Origin: an uncultured Bacteroidota bacterium
GTDB lineage: Bacteria > Bacteroidota > Bacteroidia > Bacteroidales > WCHB1-69
Assembly (NCBI GenBank): GCA_902796805.1
Contig: CADBQG010000014.1
Coordinates: 1-62,641 of the forward strand
DNA: 62,641 nucleotides
Direction of reading: 5' to 3'
Made by a program: the position numbers and the translations under genes. A model generated the notes under the pieces. It was given only the letters and a program-made list of their open reading frames with translations. It ran no database searches and was not told the DNA's origin. The first letter of the stretch is position 1. Each line of letters begins with the position of its first letter. Positions 59,863-62,641 of the stretch are shown here, in pieces.

Positions 59863-61041
59863 ATGAAAGGACGTAACGACAAGCCGCACATCGGCATTTT
59901 CGGAAGGCGGAACAACGGCAAGAGTTCGCTGATCAACGCCATCACGGGACAGGAGGTCGCCATTGTGGACGCCACGGCCGGCACCACCACCGACCCCGTG
60001 CGCAAATCCATCGAGATCTTCGGCATCGGGCCCTGCATCGTCATCGACACCGCCGGCATCGACGACGAAGGTGCCGTCGGGGCAAAGCGCATCCAGAAGT
60101 CGCTGGAAGTGCTGAAAACCATCGATTTGGCCATCCTCGTCATCACCGATTACGAGGTGGGCATCCCTGAACGGCAGCTGCTGGAGCAGTTCCGACAGTA
60201 TGAACTCCCATACCTCATCGTCAACAACAAATGCGACCTCACCACTCCTCGCGAGATGGATGTTGATGGACGCAACGTTCTGAACATCAGTACAAGAACG
60301 CATACTGGCATTGATGAAATGCTTCAGGAACTTGTACAGATTATGCCGGAGTCGGCGTACCGCACGCGCTCGCTGCTCGGCGACCTCATAGGCGAGGGCG
60401 ACGAGGTGTTGTTGGTGACCCCCATCGATACAGAAGCCCCAGAGGGGCGGCTCATTCTCCCGCAGGTGCAGACCATCCGCGACATCCTTGACAACGAGGC
60501 CATAGCCATTGTAATGAAAGAGAACCGGTTGGCTGACTACCTGCAAAACCATCGCGCCCCGAAATTGGTCGTCACCGACAGCCAGGCATTCCATGAGGTG
60601 GAGAGAATCGTTCCGGAAAGCATCCCGTTGACAGGCTTCAGCGTGGTGCTGGCCCGGCAGAAGGGCGAGTTCGAGGCCTACCTCAAAGGCACCCCGAAGC
60701 TGCACGACCTTCACGACGGCGACCGCATTCTGATGTTGGAATCCTGTACGCACCTCACCTCCTGCGAGGACATCGGTCGGGTGAAGCTGCCGCGCCTTAT
60801 TCGCAAGTTCACGGGCAAGGAATTAACGTTCGATTTTGTGTCGGGGCTAACCCAAACCCCTGACATACAGCAATATGCGATGGTTATCCAATGCGGCGGC
60901 TGCATGGTTACCCGCAAACAATTGAAGGAACGGTTACGCCCTGCCATCGAGGCGGGCGTCCCCGTCAGCAATTACGGCATGGTGCTGGCCTACGTCAACG
61001 GCATTTTCGACCGCGCGGTGGCGCCGTTCACCACCCCGTAG
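59863..61041 (+). CDS. hydF: [FeFe] hydrogenase H-cluster maturation GTPase HydF
   Basis: Scaffold on which the two-iron subcluster is built before transfer to the hydrogenase. The 392-residue protein has an N-terminal GTPase domain with G1 GRRNNGKSS (14-22), DTAGIDD (G3) and NNKCD (G4). The C-terminal cluster-binding part has CTHLTSCEDIGR and IQCGGCMV (the HydF CxH and CxxC ligands). The upstream frame extension is excluded by the promoter. hydE, hydG and a hydrogenase gene are not in the window. The stop codon is supplied by the REP repeat. Confidence 0.95.
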   Translation: MKGRNDKPHIGIFGRRNNGKSSLINAITGQEVAIVDATAGTTTDPVRKSIEIFGIGPCIVIDTAGIDDEGAVGAKRIQKSLEVLKTIDLAILVITDYEVGIPERQLLEQFRQYELPYLIVNNKCDLTTPREMDVDGRNVLNISTRTHTGIDEMLQELVQIMPESAYRTRSLLGDLIGEGDEVLLVTPIDTEAPEGRLILPQVQTIRDILDNEAIAIVMKENRLADYLQNHRAPKLVVTDSQAFHEVERIVPESIPLTGFSVVLARQKGEFEAYLKGTPKLHDLHDGDRILMLESCTHLTSCEDIGRVKLPRLIRKFTGKELTFDFVSGLTQTPDIQQYAMVIQCGGCMVTRKQLKERLRPAIEAGVPVSNYGMVLAYVNGIFDRAVAPFTTP

Positions 61042-61125
61042 GGACGCGATTTATCGCGTCCGTTTGTTGCGGGCGTTTTGTTGCGGGCGTTTGTCGCGGA
61101 CGCGATAAATCGCGTCCCTACGGGG
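61034..61125. repeat. paired inverted REP elements (28-bp arms) with tandem spacer
   Basis: Positions 61034-61061 and 61098-61125 are perfect 28-base inverted copies. Each arm contains its own hairpin, GGACGCGA-4 nt-TCGCGTCC (loops TTTA and TAAA). The spacer holds three imperfect copies of CGTTTGTTGCGGG. The pair sits between the 3' ends of hydF and the RAYT gene and can also work as a bidirectional terminator. Confidence 0.93.
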
Positions 61126-61789
61126 ATTTCCATTTGGCGGGATTTTGTTCGATATATTTGGCGATACGGTTCATTTCATTTTCATTGCGGATAATATGGT
61201 CGTGGTAACGGGATTGCCATTTGAACGGGATATTTTTTTGCCGGGCGAATTGCGTCACCCTTGCCTTCAACCCCCGTATAACCGTTCCCAACGTTTCATT
61301 CAACATCGGATTCACATTCCCCGTAATCCCGCCCTTGCCCGTTGGCGGACACGATGGTTCGCGGACGGATTCGTCGGGTTCGTGGACGCTAACGGTGGTT
61401 TCGCTGACGCGATGAATCGCGTCCCTACGGGGATGGATTGCGGCAATCAAATGTACGTGGTCTGGCATTATTACGTACACAGGGATTTCGGCGTACGGAT
61501 AATAATCTCTCACCTTTTCGATTTCTGCCGTCAATTGTATCCCTACAGCTGACAATTCCATCTGACCATTGCGTATTTCTCCAAAATAATGCACACGACC
61601 ATGGGTGCAGAATGTGACGAAATATACCGCATCGTTGTATTGATGCCAATCGGCACGTGGGGTTTTCCTGTCAGGGAGAAACGATGGCCTGACAGAACGA
61701 ATTTCATCTCTATGGACTTGATCTTTTTTCATTCTCGTGGTTTTCAATTTTTTTATGTCTATGACATTTTTGTCATTCAATGTTTTCAT
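61118..61789 (-). CDS. REP-associated tyrosine transposase (RAYT)
   Basis: Y1/HUH-type single-strand transposase related to IS200/IS605 TnpA that acts on REP hairpins. The 223-residue protein has DAVYFVTFCTHGRVHYFG, the HUH motif YVIMPDHVHLIAAI (His-Val-His), and the catalytic-Tyr helix NRIAKYIEQNP. A REP copy lies in frame between these two (encoding PRRDAIHRVSETT). The TAG stop is in the REP arm. ATG 61732 is an alternative start; a -7-like box at 61793-61800 would make the 61789 start leaderless. Confidence 0.9.
   Translation of the reverse strand: MKTLNDKNVIDIKKLKTTRMKKDQVHRDEIRSVRPSFLPDRKTPRADWHQYNDAVYFVTFCTHGRVHYFGEIRNGQMELSAVGIQLTAEIEKVRDYYPYAEIPVYVIMPDHVHLIAAIHPRRDAIHRVSETTVSVHEPDESVREPSCPPTGKGGITGNVNPMLNETLGTVIRGLKARVTQFARQKNIPFKWQSRYHDHIIRNENEMNRIAKYIEQNPAKWKSP
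61406..61432 (-). repeat. third REP copy, inside the RAYT coding sequence
   Basis: GACGCGATGAATCGCGTC plus CCTACGGGG matches the REP arm at 61100-61125 except for the hairpin loop (TTCA on the minus strand). It is read in frame by the transposase gene, in a phase that avoids the TAG used as stop at the other two copies. Confidence 0.9.
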
Positions 61790-61792
61790 TTG

Positions 61793-61800
61793 TAAAGATA
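61793..61800 (-). promoter_or_regulatory. -7-like box for the RAYT gene
   Basis: On the minus strand the sequence is TATCTTTA, one base off TAnnTTTG. The rest of the 262-base gap to 62052 is AT-rich with no other feature that I can support. Confidence 0.35.
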
Positions 61801-62051
61801 CAACCTGAACGCGCGGTTGTCAAGAGGCAATGCCAATTTTTTTTGTTGTTGAGTCTCAGTAATATACAAGTTTATATTAACAATTCAACCTTTAATTGTA
61901 AAAATCATAAGGATAGATTTCGCATGGTTTTCCAACATGAAACCGCAAAAATATTTTTCCCTCCCATGTCACCTTTTGCCACTCTTATCCGTTTAACAGT
62001 TGAATCGATTCGGAAAATAACGGAAATGTATAACCTTATAAAAATAATGTC

Positions 62052-62522
62052 ATGAACCCAGATATTTTAGGAATCATAATGATAATCATCATAGTAATCG
62101 GTTGTTGTGTGGTGCTACCGCTGATGATTGTGTGGCTGGTCAACAAACGGAAAAACCACGAAATCGACAAGAAAACGGAAATTTTGATGTTATTGTTGGA
62201 AAAGAAGCCCGACATAGATCCGGCAGAGGTGCTGAACAAGCTGAACATGTCGCAGAATTCCGACAACAAGTCGCTGAAACAAAAATTATTGGGACACCTT
62301 TTGGCCGGATGCATCTATCTGTTGGTTGGATTAGTCATCTTTTTCACCCACCTGTTCAATATGATTTTTTTGGGCAGCAAAACGATGGGAGTTGTCGGCG
62401 GCGGCGTGCTTGCAGCCATTGGCATTGCCTTTATCATCTACTATTTCGTCAGCCGAAAGATGTTGCAGGGCGAAATAGAGGCAGAGGAAAGGCGATTGAC
62501 GGAACAGCAAATCTCCGAATGA
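62052..62522 (+). CDS. DUF6249-type membrane protein
   Basis: The 156-residue protein has one N-terminal membrane helix (about 7-30), a cytoplasmic helical stretch with RKNHEIDKKTEILMLLLEKK and PDIDPAEVLNKLN, and two C-terminal helices (about 76-100 and 112-133). This order fits the DUF6249 family, often next to an ECF sigma factor gene in Bacteroidota. It may be a membrane regulator of that factor. The stop overlaps the sigma gene start by 4 bases (ATGA). Confidence 0.75.
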   Translation: MNPDILGIIMIIIIVIGCCVVLPLMIVWLVNKRKNHEIDKKTEILMLLLEKKPDIDPAEVLNKLNMSQNSDNKSLKQKLLGHLLAGCIYLLVGLVIFFTHLFNMIFLGSKTMGVVGGGVLAAIGIAFIIYYFVSRKMLQGEIEAEERRLTEQQISE

Positions 62523-62641
62523 CACGAGAACAATTCATAGCCTTAGTTTCGGAAGAGCAGGAGTCTTTGCGGAGATTCCTGCTTGCCCTGTGTGAGGGCG
62601 ACCGGATGGAGGCGGAGGACATCGCGCAGGAGGCGATGGTG
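62519..62641 (+). CDS. RNA polymerase ECF sigma factor, 3' end cut by window edge
   Basis: Only the first 41 codons are in the window: MTREQFIALVSEEQESLRRF, then LLALCEGDRMEAEDIAQEAM. This is the sigma-70 region 2 start, with the DAEDIAQE-like motif (MEAEDIAQEAMV). The ATG overlaps the DUF6249 stop, so translation is coupled. Confidence 0.85.
   Translation, partial: MTREQFIALVSEEQESLRRFLLALCEGDRMEAEDIAQEAMV

Noticed and set aside
59821-60753. 310-codon open frame antisense to hydF
   Set aside because: HydF motifs are unmistakable on the plus strand; the antisense frame has low-quality composition and no family features.

Overview
The window reads as chromosomal DNA of an anaerobic Bacteroidales bacterium (phylum Bacteroidota). 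Signs of this are: a secreted protein with a type IX secretion (type A) C-terminal tail; an S46 dipeptidyl peptidase; Bacteroidota-style TonB and ExbB/ExbD proteins; a GH3-serine hydrolase fusion; and many copies of the Bacteroidota -7 promoter box (TAnnTTTG, often followed by C) just upstream of genes. Two rubrerythrins, an [FeFe]-hydrogenase maturase, and butyrate and acetate kinases point to an anaerobic fermenter. Most of the window is ordinary core genome at high coding density. Accessory or decaying DNA is confined to about 17.5-19.6 kb, 50.4-50.7 kb and 61.0-62.0 kb.

Layout. 0-5.2 kb: 3' part of a tRNA-Ser, then exbB, an unknown four-helix membrane protein, exbD, exbD, and a T9SS-sorted secreted protein. 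5.2-9.3 kb: yicC-uvrB, facing an ATP-grasp gene. 9.4-11.7 kb: tonB, then atpE-atpF cut off from the rest of the ATP synthase genes, a small DUF454 gene and a possible gene remnant. 11.8-15.3 kb: rarA, divergent from a tight folB-aroB-amn operon. 15.3-17.5 kb: a DPP7-type dipeptidyl peptidase. 17.5-19.6 kb: a short remnant, a DUF1294 gene, a frameshifted unknown gene and a wrecked WYL regulator. 19.6-24 kb: rpe, a sugar MFS transporter, rubrerythrin, reverse rubrerythrin and two small lipoproteins.

24-34 kb is one long minus-strand run: lipoprotein, butyrate kinase, NAD kinase, ftsQ, ftsA, ftsZ, MATE transporter, mutS2. 34-42.7 kb is plus strand: GH3-serine hydrolase, tsaB, tandem universal stress protein, rpmH (L34), a SurA-like isomerase, MoxR ATPase and an orphan histidine kinase. 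42.7-47.6 kb: an outer-membrane beta-barrel gene and a 1007-residue TPR protein gene on the minus strand. 47.9-55.1 kb: acetate kinase, then rimO, a 52-residue orphan ORF, a U32 enzyme, an RsuA/RluB pseudouridine synthase, lgt and an acidic unknown. 55.2-59.7 kb: thymidine kinase, a large AsmA-like protein with a small lipoprotein, and a small secreted repeat protein. 59.8-62.6 kb: hydF, a REP palindrome pair, a REP-associated tyrosine transposase (RAYT), a DUF6249 membrane protein and the start of an ECF sigma factor.

The most unusual spot is the hydF/RAYT junction. A perfect 28-bp inverted repeat supplies the stop codons of both converging genes, and a third copy of the same REP sequence lies in frame inside the RAYT gene. 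No CRISPR array, prophage or complete defence system was found.
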